From a virus, in the IMG/VR virus record IMGVR_UViG_3300012984_000031, positions 1 to 26,742 of that record: a stretch of DNA of 26,742 nucleotides; one strand, written 5' to 3'. Below are positions 1-6,496 of this stretch, piece by piece (the stretch's first letter is position 1; each line of letters starts with the position of its first letter). Under the pieces are notes generated by a model. That model had not been told where the DNA came from and ran no database searches. It was given only the letters and a program-made list of their open reading frames with translations. The position numbers and the translations under genes are program-made.

Positions 1-178
1 GAGCGCCAGGAACGTTCGGGGCAGCAAAGACTGCTGCTGCGGTAACACCAGCAATCGCTACGTTAACCCATTCTGACGAACTAATAGTGTTATCGCCGGT
101 TAGGGCTGCTACCATCGCAGAAACAACGGCAACGATAACTGCTACCACAGACTTCCAATAAGGCTTAATTGCGTCCAT
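1..178 (-). CDS. Putative holin, 3' end cut by the window edge
   Basis: Starts at ATG 178 and reads 59 codons to the window edge without a stop, so the C-terminus is missing. The protein begins MDAIKPYWKSVVAVIVAVVS and has two hydrophobic stretches, at about residues 10-26 and 38-52, separated by a short polar turn (GDNTISSSEW). The visible end is AAPNVPGA. Small size, a short charged N-terminus and two membrane segments fit phage holins, which make inner-membrane lesions that release or activate the endolysin. A strong Shine-Dalgarno (GGAGG, bases 190-186) lies 7 bases before the ATG and decides the start. The gene follows the metallophosphoesterase after 51 bases that hold a promoter and a hairpin over this ribosome site. 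It could be another small membrane protein of the lysis region; an endolysin, if adjacent, lies outside the window. Confidence 0.7.
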   Translation of the reverse strand, partial: MDAIKPYWKSVVAVIVAVVSAMVAALTGDNTISSSEWVNVAIAGVTAAAVFAAPNVPGA

Positions 179-186
179 TAAATAAC

Positions 187-213
187 CTCCAATCATAAGT
201 CTTTCAATTGGAG
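187..213 (-). promoter_or_regulatory. Hairpin sequestering the holin Shine-Dalgarno
   Basis: On the minus strand CTCCAAT (213-207) and ATTGGAG (193-187) are exact 7-base complements around a 13-base loop. The 3' arm contains GGAG of the GGAGG ribosome-binding site, so RNA read through from upstream genes should fold and hide it. No run of T follows, so it is not a terminator. The 5' arm overlaps the -10 box of the promoter described next. Confidence 0.55.
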
Positions 214-241
214 TATATCATGAAATCAATTAGTTTGTGAA
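212..241 (-). promoter_or_regulatory. Candidate sigma-70-type promoter for the holin gene
   Basis: Minus strand: -35 TTCACA (241-236), 18-base spacer, -10 TATACT (217-212) preceded by an extended -10 TGA. Each hexamer matches 5 of 6 consensus bases. The predicted start is near 206-205, in the loop of the hairpin. RNA from this promoter would lack the hairpin's 5' arm and have a free ribosome site. Confidence 0.5.
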
Positions 242-1147
242 CTTCTTTCCATCTAGGAAAAGCACATATCCCTCGTCAGTATTCCTGATTGGAATAAACT
301 GCAAATGAGCCTTGTCATTATCTACATGGGCAATTCCAAAGCCCTGCTCCCAAGACGGATTGATTGTATATCTAAGTCCGTATCCCTTAGGGTCGCACAA
401 ATGACCCGTACCCATGCCAACCAAGGACGACCGGGAGATTGGGTGGGACTTATACACTACCCCGCCCCGGTGGTCGTGGCCGCGTACTAGGCTGATATTA
501 TACTTTTCAATATCACCTCGTACCGCCAGCCCGGTGTCCGTTACAGTGGCCCCATGGTGTACATAGATATCAGCGAATCGCTTCTTTGGCGGTTCCTCGT
601 ACAACTCCCATGTAATACCGAGGTCGTCTAGACCCCATAGCATATTTGGGGTAATCTGGTCCACGTACTCGGGAGCCTTCTTATTCATGTACTTAAACAC
701 ACGAATATCATGGTTGCCTAAGGATGAATGCATGTCCGCGTTCTTGTGTTGCTTGCGAACGTCACCATAGAACTCGCTAGCGCCCTGGGCGTTTGCCTTA
801 ACGAAAGGCAGCGGATTGTATTCTCTAGGCAATGAAGGGGCCGCTGGCGGTGGAGGGGCCAAAAACTTCATTCGAGGGTCCAGAGCATCTACCTGCTTCT
901 GGTGCGCGGCGAGCGCCTTTTCATAATCTGCGACGACCTTTTCATCTTCCTTGTATTGCTTAGCAATTTGATTGAAGAACTCGTCGGTTGTGCCGGTGCT
1001 GAACTGACTATACTCTAGTTGGTCATCAATGTCACCAACGAAGTCGATTGCTTCTGGCTTCCACCATTTCATCGCCTTCATAAACAGTTCTACAGCGCGG
1101 CGGTCATGATACGGGATTTGTAGGTCTCCTACGAAAGCCCACTTCAT
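230..1147 (-). CDS. Calcineurin-like metallophosphoesterase
   Basis: A 305-residue protein with the ordered metal-binding motifs of the calcineurin-like phosphoesterase superfamily: GD (D8) near the N-terminus, GDIDD at about 38-42, GNHD at about 144-147, HHG near 197 and GHDH near 224. These enzymes use two metal ions to hydrolyse phosphomono- or diesters; the substrate cannot be told here. The first motif reads D-L-Q, not the usual D-x-H, with a His only at residue 14. A charged helical insert with a Pro/Ala run (PPPPAAP, about 98-104) separates the second and third motifs. The start is ATG 1147 with AAAGG seven bases upstream. It follows the membrane protein's stop by 3 bases and precedes the holin, so it belongs to the late operon. 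Possible roles are nucleotide or nucleic-acid processing; a part in lysis is only suggested by position. Confidence 0.85.
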   Translation of the reverse strand: MKWAFVGDLQIPYHDRRAVELFMKAMKWWKPEAIDFVGDIDDQLEYSQFSTGTTDEFFNQIAKQYKEDEKVVADYEKALAAHQKQVDALDPRMKFLAPPPPAAPSLPREYNPLPFVKANAQGASEFYGDVRKQHKNADMHSSLGNHDIRVFKYMNKKAPEYVDQITPNMLWGLDDLGITWELYEEPPKKRFADIYVHHGATVTDTGLAVRGDIEKYNISLVRGHDHRGGVVYKSHPISRSSLVGMGTGHLCDPKGYGLRYTINPSWEQGFGIAHVDNDKAHLQFIPIRNTDEGYVLFLDGKKFTN

Positions 1148-1150
1148 ATA

Positions 1151-1867
1151 TTACCTTTCTGTTTTTTTGCCGAACAACTGGTCTCGTAATGCACTCATAA
1201 ACTTCGCGTCCTTACGCTGCTTGTCCTTGTATCCAAGAATATAGCCAGCGTAGAGGCATCCGAATCCAGCCAACAGCACTGCTAGGACCGTAAGACTGAT
1301 TTCGGTTACATTCTCGACTACAGTCTCATCATCGGTATTGTCTACTACCGGGTCGCTAACGTTGGGGTCTACTGTAGCATCTTCACTACCGACCTGTCCA
1401 GTCACGGTTTCAGTTGCCGTCACCGTGGCCGTAGGACGCGCTGTGGGCAATTCTGACGGCTTCACAGTAATGGTTGGGCCTGGGACCCGAATGGTTTCTG
1501 TTTGCCCCGGAACGGTCGTCTCTGAGCCTGGTAGAGTTATCGTAGCGCCCGGTACGGTAACCGTTGCCCTAGGGCGTGGCGGTAACGTCACCGGAGGTAA
1601 TGTAACAGGCGGAAGAGTAACCGGAGGCAGTGTCACTGTCGGCAAGTCTACCACAGTATTCAGAAGTACAATACCAGCCGCCGTGCAACGAATTCTAACT
1701 TGGTCGAGTCCGACCTTTAGGTCCGTGCATTCAATAATAGGCTGTGGAGCCGCCGCCTGTGCGGGCGGCGGCTCACTGATTGACACTAAAAGCGGTGAGA
1801 GTGCCAAGATGCCTGTGGCTAATAGTAATTTCTTCAAGGTAGTTCGTCTGCTTTTTGGAAATTGCAT
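1151..1867 (-). CDS. Secreted, C-terminally membrane-anchored VTLPP-repeat protein
   Basis: A 238-residue protein of unknown function. It has a signal peptide (basic residues to about 13, hydrophobic to about 30, AxA-like site in PAQAAAP near 36-41), then a small domain with two Cys (ECTD and IRCT), a Thr/Val/Pro-rich extended region with four VTLPP repeats and further TVTVP/TITLP units, an acidic stretch, one transmembrane helix (about 191-212, ending GYILGY) and a basic cytoplasmic tail. Topology should be N-terminus outside, tail inside, with the Pro/Thr region spanning the wall. The ATG at 1867 overlaps the HNH gene by 34 bases and has no Shine-Dalgarno. A TTG at 1837 overlaps the HNH stop as TTGA and would give a 228-residue form. 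The longer form adds SRRTTLKK, a twin-arginine-like motif. Position beside the holin suggests a lysis or surface role such as spanin-like action or superinfection exclusion, unproven. Confidence 0.75.
   Translation of the reverse strand: MQFPKSRRTTLKKLLLATGILALSPLLVSISEPPPAQAAAPQPIIECTDLKVGLDQVRIRCTAAGIVLLNTVVDLPTVTLPPVTLPPVTLPPVTLPPRPRATVTVPGATITLPGSETTVPGQTETIRVPGPTITVKPSELPTARPTATVTATETVTGQVGSEDATVDPNVSDPVVDNTDDETVVENVTEISLTVLAVLLAGFGCLYAGYILGYKDKQRKDAKFMSALRDQLFGKKTER
1577..1636 (-). repeat. Four tandem VTLPP pentapeptide repeats
   Basis: Four consecutive 15-base units encode VTLPP. Each unit uses different synonymous codons (for example CTG, CTT, TTA for Leu and GTG, GTT for Val). The protein repeat is exact while the DNA has drifted, so the peptide sequence appears to be maintained by selection. 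Such Pro/Thr-rich repeats typically form stiff extended stalks crossing the cell wall. Confidence 0.85.
1747..1774 (-). other. Strong GC hairpin inside the signal-peptide coding region
   Basis: GAGCCGCCGCC (1747-1757) and its exact complement (1764-1774) form an 11-bp stem with a 6-base loop. It lies within codons for the signal-peptide cleavage region (EPPPAQAAAP). No T tract follows on the minus strand, so termination is unlikely. It may simply reflect Pro CCG and Ala GCG codons, or may slow translation just after the hydrophobic segment. Confidence 0.5.
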
Positions 1868-2109
1868 AGGGCGTGCGCGGGGCGTACGTTATCCCATGTG
1901 TGTGTTCCACCCTTACAAAGAGGAATCACATGCTCAATAGTAGCAGCCATTACATCGGGCATACGACGATGCCTCTCGATAATGTCATGGCAAATATTGC
2001 AGACCCATTCATACTTCTCAAATAGGACGAGAGGGTCTATGTCGTCGCCCTCGGCGTAAATGGCCCTTCGCTTAGGGCTGTAATACTTGCCCTTATACTT
2101 GTGGCTCAC
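1834..2109 (-). CDS. HNH endonuclease
   Basis: A 91-residue single-domain protein with the HNH (beta-beta-alpha metal) nuclease signature: a zinc-knuckle pair C37-x2-C40, then E59-H60 of the first strand, N74 in the WDN turn, and H79-x2-C82-N83 at the end. The usual catalytic D/E-H pair is present as EH. A 91-residue length is normal for free-standing phage HNH proteins, which act as homing nucleases or as packaging-associated nucleases near terminase. The only available start in this frame is GTG 2109, because a stop lies five codons upstream, and no Shine-Dalgarno precedes it. It is downstream of tail-tip genes and far from any terminase visible here, which favours a mobile or homing origin. 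Its end overlaps the membrane-protein gene. Confidence 0.85.
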   Translation of the reverse strand: MSHKYKGKYYSPKRRAIYAEGDDIDPLVLFEKYEWVCNICHDIIERHRRMPDVMAATIEHVIPLCKGGTHTWDNVRPAHALCNFQKADELP

Positions 2110-2175
2110 TGTTTGGCGCGGTACTTATCAAGCCCGTTTCCTTTTCTAGTAGATTTATCCTGTCGGATTACTACT

Positions 2176-2205
2176 ATTATACATTACCAGCCGAGTGCAA
2201 TCCAA
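2176..2205 (-). promoter_or_regulatory. Possible promoter upstream of the HNH gene
   Basis: A perfect -10 TATAAT (2181-2176) lies at the end of the preceding gene, with a weak -35 TTGGAT (2205-2200) 18 bases upstream. Transcription would start near 2169, giving a leader of about 60 bases before GTG 2109. The remaining 74-base gap (2110-2183) shows no other feature; a GAAAAGGAAA stretch lies too far from the GTG to serve as its ribosome site. Confidence 0.35.
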
Positions 2206-2621
2206 GAAACGTAAAAATCTCTTGTAATCTTTCTCTGGGCTGGCTTGTCGCCCTCCTTGAAGGCGTGTACGGTAAAGCCTCGACCGTCAGGGAACGGCTT
2301 GCCGATTCCGTCTACGGTCAACATGATACGGCGCTGATGTGAGGAAATAGCGGTGACGGTGACGATGGGCTTACACAGTGGATTGAAGAACGAGTTGAAA
2401 TTAACCTGCTTGGCACGCTGGGCGGTCGTGGACTTTTGAATCTGGACAATGCCGCCCATAATCTTGATTCCGTCCTTCTTGTTCTTCTTGAAACCGGTAT
2501 AGTTACCCATCACCATGTTGTCGCGGAGCCATTGCTCGTTGCTCATCATAGCGTTAAGTTTCGGCGCGGTGATGAAATCCTCATCGGTCCACGAGAAAAT
2601 CTCGAACGAAGTGTTTGCCAT
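2184..2621 (-). CDS. Small tail-tip or receptor-binding protein
   Basis: A 145-residue protein. The N-terminal part (ITAPKLNAMMSNEQWLRDN, about residues 17-35) is a short helix of the type seen at the start of phage tail-fibre heads. The C-terminal half is predicted beta, with alternating hydrophobics and the ending FYVSWIALGW, which resembles the C-terminal strand of small jelly-roll or H-type-lectin-like phage fibre domains. It starts at ATG 2621, which overlaps the stop of the preceding gene (TAATG), so translation is coupled. Its place after the FN3 fibre suggests a host-binding or fibre accessory role. The family assignment is from pattern only. Confidence 0.6.
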   Translation of the reverse strand: MANTSFEIFSWTDEDFITAPKLNAMMSNEQWLRDNMVMGNYTGFKKNKKDGIKIMGGIVQIQKSTTAQRAKQVNFNSFFNPLCKPIVTVTAISSHQRRIMLTVDGIGKPFPDGRGFTVHAFKEGDKPAQRKITRDFYVSWIALGW

Positions 2622-3025
2622 TAGGTTAGGTCGTCTCCAAGTTTCATTAGTGATATGTCATAGTTAGAGACAACGATAGCATCGTCCTTAGTAAGACCTA
2701 GCGTATCGAGGGCTGACGGTGAAACTACCGGTCGGCGCTTTCCCTGAACTATCAAATAAATTCTAGCATCCTTAATGTTATAAATCAATGTGCCGTCCCT
2801 GAACCCTAACTTCGTTAGGGCCACAGGAACATGCTCCACGGCTGTCTCTGTAGTTTCTACTACCAAAGGGAACGACCATGAGTTAAAGATTTCATTACTG
2901 GCAATCGCGTAGCGCTTGCCGTCAGGATGGAGATAGAATCTACCGGCCTCGGTTGTTACCGCAATTCCCTTTGGATACTCAGTCCTCTCGGACGGCAGAG
3001 CCCTTTGAGTCTTCTTGCGGAACAT
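2621..3025 (-). CDS. Tail-associated protein with an internal duplication
   Basis: A 134-residue protein of unrecognised function. It contains two similar units: about residues 20-63 (GRFYLHPDGKRYAIAS) and about 77-120 (ARIYLIVQGKRRPVVS). Each has a short beta strand, a GKR turn, a hydrophobic strand ending in Ser and a short helix. Such repeats occur in phage and bacterial surface proteins that bind polymers, so binding of the cell wall is a guess. Three ATGs are available at 3043, 3031 and 3025. I chose 3025 because AGAAGG lies six bases upstream, whereas it abuts or overlaps the others. The start lies within the preceding gene in another frame, a 47-base overlap. The stop overlaps the next ATG by one base. 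Confidence 0.65.
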   Translation of the reverse strand: MFRKKTQRALPSERTEYPKGIAVTTEAGRFYLHPDGKRYAIASNEIFNSWSFPLVVETTETAVEHVPVALTKLGFRDGTLIYNIKDARIYLIVQGKRRPVVSPSALDTLGLTKDDAIVVSNYDISLMKLGDDLT

Positions 3026-3239
3026 TCGCATCCTTCTGTCCATCTAGTTGAGAAACTAGGAAATCTCTCTCGTTAGAGACGAGAGTCAATTCTACTCTGA
3101 GGTCAGCAATGGTATCCTCATACTGACTGGCTGCTTCCGCAGCCTTAACTCCTGACCTAGTTACGGCTTCGTTTAGAGCCTGTACCTTTAGTTGAGCCTT
3201 CTGTAGTTCTAGTTCTACGTTTACTTCTTGGTTTTCCAT
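2979..3239 (-). CDS. Small coiled-coil protein
   Basis: An 86-residue acidic protein starting MENQEVNVELELQKAQ. Heptad-like spacing of Leu, Val and Ala over about residues 6-65 indicates a single long coiled coil, followed by a polar tail. ATG 3239 is preferred over a TTG at 3278 that overlaps the upstream stop, because a strong promoter (3292-3262) would start RNA near 3255, downstream of that TTG, and because a GAGAGAAG element lies just before the ATG. No function is recognised. It could be an oligomeric fibre-attachment or chaperone protein, as similar small coiled-coil proteins sit between fibres in phage tail operons. Confidence 0.65.
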   Translation of the reverse strand: MENQEVNVELELQKAQLKVQALNEAVTRSGVKAAEAASQYEDTIADLRVELTLVSNERDFLVSQLDGQKDANVPQEDSKGSAVRED

Positions 3240-3261
3240 AATCTTCTCTCTTGTTGTTGTA

Positions 3262-3292
3262 AGTATAGCACTGCTCAATCGCGTGCTGTCAA
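3262..3292 (-). promoter_or_regulatory. Promoter at the end of the FN3 fibre gene
   Basis: A perfect -35 TTGACA (3292-3287), a 19-base spacer and -10 TATACT (3267-3262) with the extended TGC element. The long spacer is compensated by the TGn motif. Predicted start is about 3255, sixteen bases before ATG 3239. The promoter lies over the last codons of the fibre gene and could drive the small tip genes. Confidence 0.55.
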
Positions 3293-6200
3293 GTCAGCAA
3301 CCTGTTGCTGCAATTCTTCAATCTTAGCGTATAGGTCATTAATTAGCCAGTTGTGTGCTACCGTAACGGCCTCGGTACGGAATCCAATTACCGGTCCGTT
3401 CTTGTCTCGCTTAATCTTCTTGACGTTGAATTCGTCGTCAAGTTCTACCTTGTGCTGACGTGCCACCCAAAGTTCTGCTCCCGCTTCGGCTGCCTGTTCC
3501 CCAATGAATCCAGGGTAACGACGAGGGTCCTTGAATCCACCATCTTCTTTCTTAAACTCAAACGTATAAGACTTTAGACCTAATACAGAACGGGCTTCAT
3601 CTTCTGTCATTTCTTCGACCGCTTCCTTCATTTGAAGGGTTGACACACGAAGAACTCGACCGTCATTGTTAATGTTTGCACCAGTAGTACCACCACCAGC
3701 AGCAGCAGTGGTGTAGATAGAATCACCCTTTACCTGGCCGGTCGCAAGCACGTGACCTCCGGTAGTCAATAGGATTTGATTAGGCCAGTTGTCTACTACC
3801 ACACCAGCAGTAATTGTAAGTGCAGCGCCACCGATGTTACCGCCGCTACTGCTAAAGATTCCAGTACCGAAAACACCCGAGCCGCCGAGGGCGACGACGC
3901 TTCCGGCTGGGAACAGAGTTCCAGAGACGTTTACATTACCATTTAGAGTAATAGCGGCACCGGCTGTAGAGGTTCCACCAGTAATCGAACCACCGAAAGT
4001 TCCGATAGAGTTATAGAAGTCAATAGCGTTAGACGGACTAATAACAACACGCTGTCCGCTGGTTGCTGTCTGGAATGTAGAACCGGTAATGGTCGAACCA
4101 GTAATATTTCCTCGAATGGTGGCATTGCCAAGTTCAGCAAAGCCGTCACCACGAATCATCCAGCCAGAACTACCGGCAAGGTAATTACCGCTCTGGATTT
4201 GGTGAGCAGTAGAGTTACCAACGATAACATTTCCATAAACGTCGAGACCGTGTAGTTCGGCATAACCACCAGAGTTAATACCAAATGTCCAACCGCTTTG
4301 GGTATAGATGCTGGATGTATTAGAATACAACTGATTCGTACGGACGGTAGCACCAGTAATAGTTCCGTTGGTCACGGTAAGACCGGTAGAAGCAAGGCTG
4401 AATCCGGTGGAAGTAATAGAACCACCAGAACCAACGATGAAATTACCACCGGTAAAGGTTCCACCGATGATAGCGTTAGCCTTTACGGCTGAGTTAGTGT
4501 CATTAAGTTCAATACCAGTGTTACCAATGCGGAAACCAGAAACACCAGCGCTATAAGTGTTAGAACGAATTTCACCGGTAGAGTCAATTCTGATGCTACC
4601 GCCCGCGCCGATAACCAAACCACTAGTGGTCAGTGTTCCTGCGGACAGCGTCTTGAAGTTGACAGTTCCAGAATTAATATCTACTAGCGTGTCGGATAAC
4701 AAGTAACCGGTTGTATTGGCAACATAGCCAGTAGAACGAATACTACCGCCGCTGGCTACCGTAATAGTTGCGGCACCCAGAGAACCGGTGGCAATCTGGT
4801 CAGCAATAATAGTAACAATGTCACCAGTTGCGGCCTTGCGTGGACCTGCGCCCGAAGAAACCGTTCCATAAGCGGAGGCAGGACCGTCAGCGTCTCGGGC
4901 TCTAATCTTAGCATAGTAAGTTGTACCGTAGGCCAGGTCTGTTCCAGCACCATCCTTAATAACAGTTACAATAGTTCCGTCTGTCTCTGCTACCTTGGTG
5001 CTACCGCTAGGTGTAAAGCCTGAGGACGTACCAAGATGAACTTCATACGTTACCGGGTCAGCATTCGTGACGGTAGGCCATGAAATGTAAAGAGAGCCGA
5101 TACCAGGGGTCAGCGTGGCAGCCGGTGACGAGGCTGGTACAGCCCCGTCAGTAATTGCAGTGGCCGTTCCGATAACCTTACTAGCCGTCGCGCTCCAAGC
5201 GCTTGTAAGGCCCGTAGAATCGACTGCACGGACGCGGTAGTAATATGCCGTGCCGTTGGTTAGACCGGCCACAGAGATATTCGTGTTACCTGTTTGGTAG
5301 TTGAGTACGCCAGTGGTGAAACCACTGTTGGTAGCAATTGTTACCTCGTAGTATCCACCGTACTTAACATCGTCATCGCTTTCTGTCCATACTAGTTGCA
5401 GAGAGCCGTTACCAGCCGTAGCAGTAACGGTCACGGCGGTAGGGTTACCGGTAATAGAGCCATTAGCATTGATTGATGCGGAATACGCCGAGTAGTTGGC
5501 GACATTGTCTACGGATGCAATCTGGAACTCATAGTCAGAATATGGCTCCGGTAGTTCTACCGTCAGAGCCCTAGCATCCTTATCTGTGAAGTTGATAAAC
5601 CAACCCGTGTCGGTAGTCTTCCTCCAACGAACAGCAAACGCCTGGATATCATCGTTAGTTGGCAGCGTCTCGTTGAACGTCCACGCCAGATTTACTAGAG
5701 CGTTTGGTCCGGTACGGTCTAAGGTCGCAGAAACCCAGCCCGGTACGTCCGGTGGGGTCGAGTCCATACCGAAAGGACTGATAGCAGTACCGGAGCCGGT
5801 GGCGTATGTAGAGTATTGCTCGAATGCATCTACAGCAGCAATCTTGAAGTATCTGAGCGCGTAGGACAGTTCTGTGTACTGAGCAGAAACACCATCCGCA
5901 GAAAAGATTCTGTTGAGTGAACTCGGTACAAACGAAGAATTGTCGCCAATAAATAGGTCATAGCGAACTACGTCAGTAGAAACCGAACGGTCCCAGGTGA
6001 ATGTAAAACCATCCACGATACCGGTAACAACAAAATTAGTTGGTGGCTCTGGTGGAGGGTTGACAACGGTAAATGGTGATGTAGGGTCACCAGGGGTACC
6101 TAGACTATTAACAGCATAAACCGTAACATTCAAAGATGTACAGGTCGGACCGAAGGTGGTTACCAATTCACTGTATGACAAGGAGAAGGCATTAGCGAGA

Positions 6201-6496
6201 ACCTCGTAATGTCTCGTTGGACCTAGACCATCAGTTCTGACCATGGTGACAACATACTTGTTGATTTCAATAGCCTTACCATTAACATCGGTCGTTACCG
6301 GGTCCCACACCATATCTACAGACGTGGTTAAGAACTCGCCAGTAAGCCCGGTAGGAATAGCGGGCTTGGCGTCATTGGTTACGGTGTGGAACGAGAACTT
6401 ACGGCTCCACGGACTATTCTTGTCGCCCTTCTTTGTACGCAACTGTAGTGCGTAGTCTGTGTCGGCGCTTAGTCCAATTAACTTAATACGTGTCAT
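3275..6496 (-). CDS. Tail fibre: FN3 domains, beta-repeat shaft, S74-type C-terminal chaperone
   Basis: A 1073-residue protein. Residues about 1-555 hold several fibronectin type III domains (repeated W, Y-x-[VIL] and GLTNGTAYYYRVRA-like strands). The first begins in mid-domain, with only its C-terminal half. Residues about 560-950 are Gly/Thr/Ser-rich repeats (GSIRSTGY, IGAGGSIRID, GTFTGGNF), typical of a trimeric beta-helical shaft. From about residue 950 the ending fits the intramolecular chaperone of endosialidase-type fibres (peptidase S74 family): VSTLQMKEAV supplies the Ser/Lys pair, then GLKSYTF, GFIGEQA and a terminal coiled coil (YAKIEELQQQVADL). This chaperone trimerises the fibre and usually cuts itself off. 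ATG 6496 overlaps the upstream stop (ATGA). It should bind host surface polymers. The self-cleavage site is inferred from family knowledge only. Confidence 0.88.
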   Translation of the reverse strand: MTRIKLIGLSADTDYALQLRTKKGDKNSPWSRKFSFHTVTNDAKPAIPTGLTGEFLTTSVDMVWDPVTTDVNGKAIEINKYVVTMVRTDGLGPTRHYEVLANAFSLSYSELVTTFGPTCTSLNVTVYAVNSLGTPGDPTSPFTVVNPPPEPPTNFVVTGIVDGFTFTWDRSVSTDVVRYDLFIGDNSSFVPSSLNRIFSADGVSAQYTELSYALRYFKIAAVDAFEQYSTYATGSGTAISPFGMDSTPPDVPGWVSATLDRTGPNALVNLAWTFNETLPTNDDIQAFAVRWRKTTDTGWFINFTDKDARALTVELPEPYSDYEFQIASVDNVANYSAYSASINANGSITGNPTAVTVTATAGNGSLQLVWTESDDDVKYGGYYEVTIATNSGFTTGVLNYQTGNTNISVAGLTNGTAYYYRVRAVDSTGLTSAWSATASKVIGTATAITDGAVPASSPAATLTPGIGSLYISWPTVTNADPVTYEVHLGTSSGFTPSGSTKVAETDGTIVTVIKDGAGTDLAYGTTYYAKIRARDADGPASAYGTVSSGAGPRKAATGDIVTIIADQIATGSLGAATITVASGGSIRSTGYVANTTGYLLSDTLVDINSGTVNFKTLSAGTLTTSGLVIGAGGSIRIDSTGEIRSNTYSAGVSGFRIGNTGIELNDTNSAVKANAIIGGTFTGGNFIVGSGGSITSTGFSLASTGLTVTNGTITGATVRTNQLYSNTSSIYTQSGWTFGINSGGYAELHGLDVYGNVIVGNSTAHQIQSGNYLAGSSGWMIRGDGFAELGNATIRGNITGSTITGSTFQTATSGQRVVISPSNAIDFYNSIGTFGGSITGGTSTAGAAITLNGNVNVSGTLFPAGSVVALGGSGVFGTGIFSSSGGNIGGAALTITAGVVVDNWPNQILLTTGGHVLATGQVKGDSIYTTAAAGGGTTGANINNDGRVLRVSTLQMKEAVEEMTEDEARSVLGLKSYTFEFKKEDGGFKDPRRYPGFIGEQAAEAGAELWVARQHKVELDDEFNVKKIKRDKNGPVIGFRTEAVTVAHNWLINDLYAKIEELQQQVADLTARD

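Noticed and set aside
1747-1774. 11-bp GC hairpin as a transcription terminator
   Set aside because: No T-rich tract follows on the transcribed strand and it lies well inside a coding sequence.
1338-1940. 200-residue plus-strand open frame
   Set aside because: Antisense of the VTLPP-repeat protein and of the HNH gene; its Val/Gly/Thr composition is a by-product of the repeats.
2979-3278. TTG start at 3278 for the coiled-coil gene
   Set aside because: A promoter predicted to start RNA near 3255 and the ATG at 3239 with a purine-rich upstream element fit better, though TTGA coupling remains possible.
3789-5864. Several short plus-strand frames opposite the FN3 fibre
   Set aside because: Shadows of a repetitive, stop-poor antisense; no start signals and no recognisable protein features.
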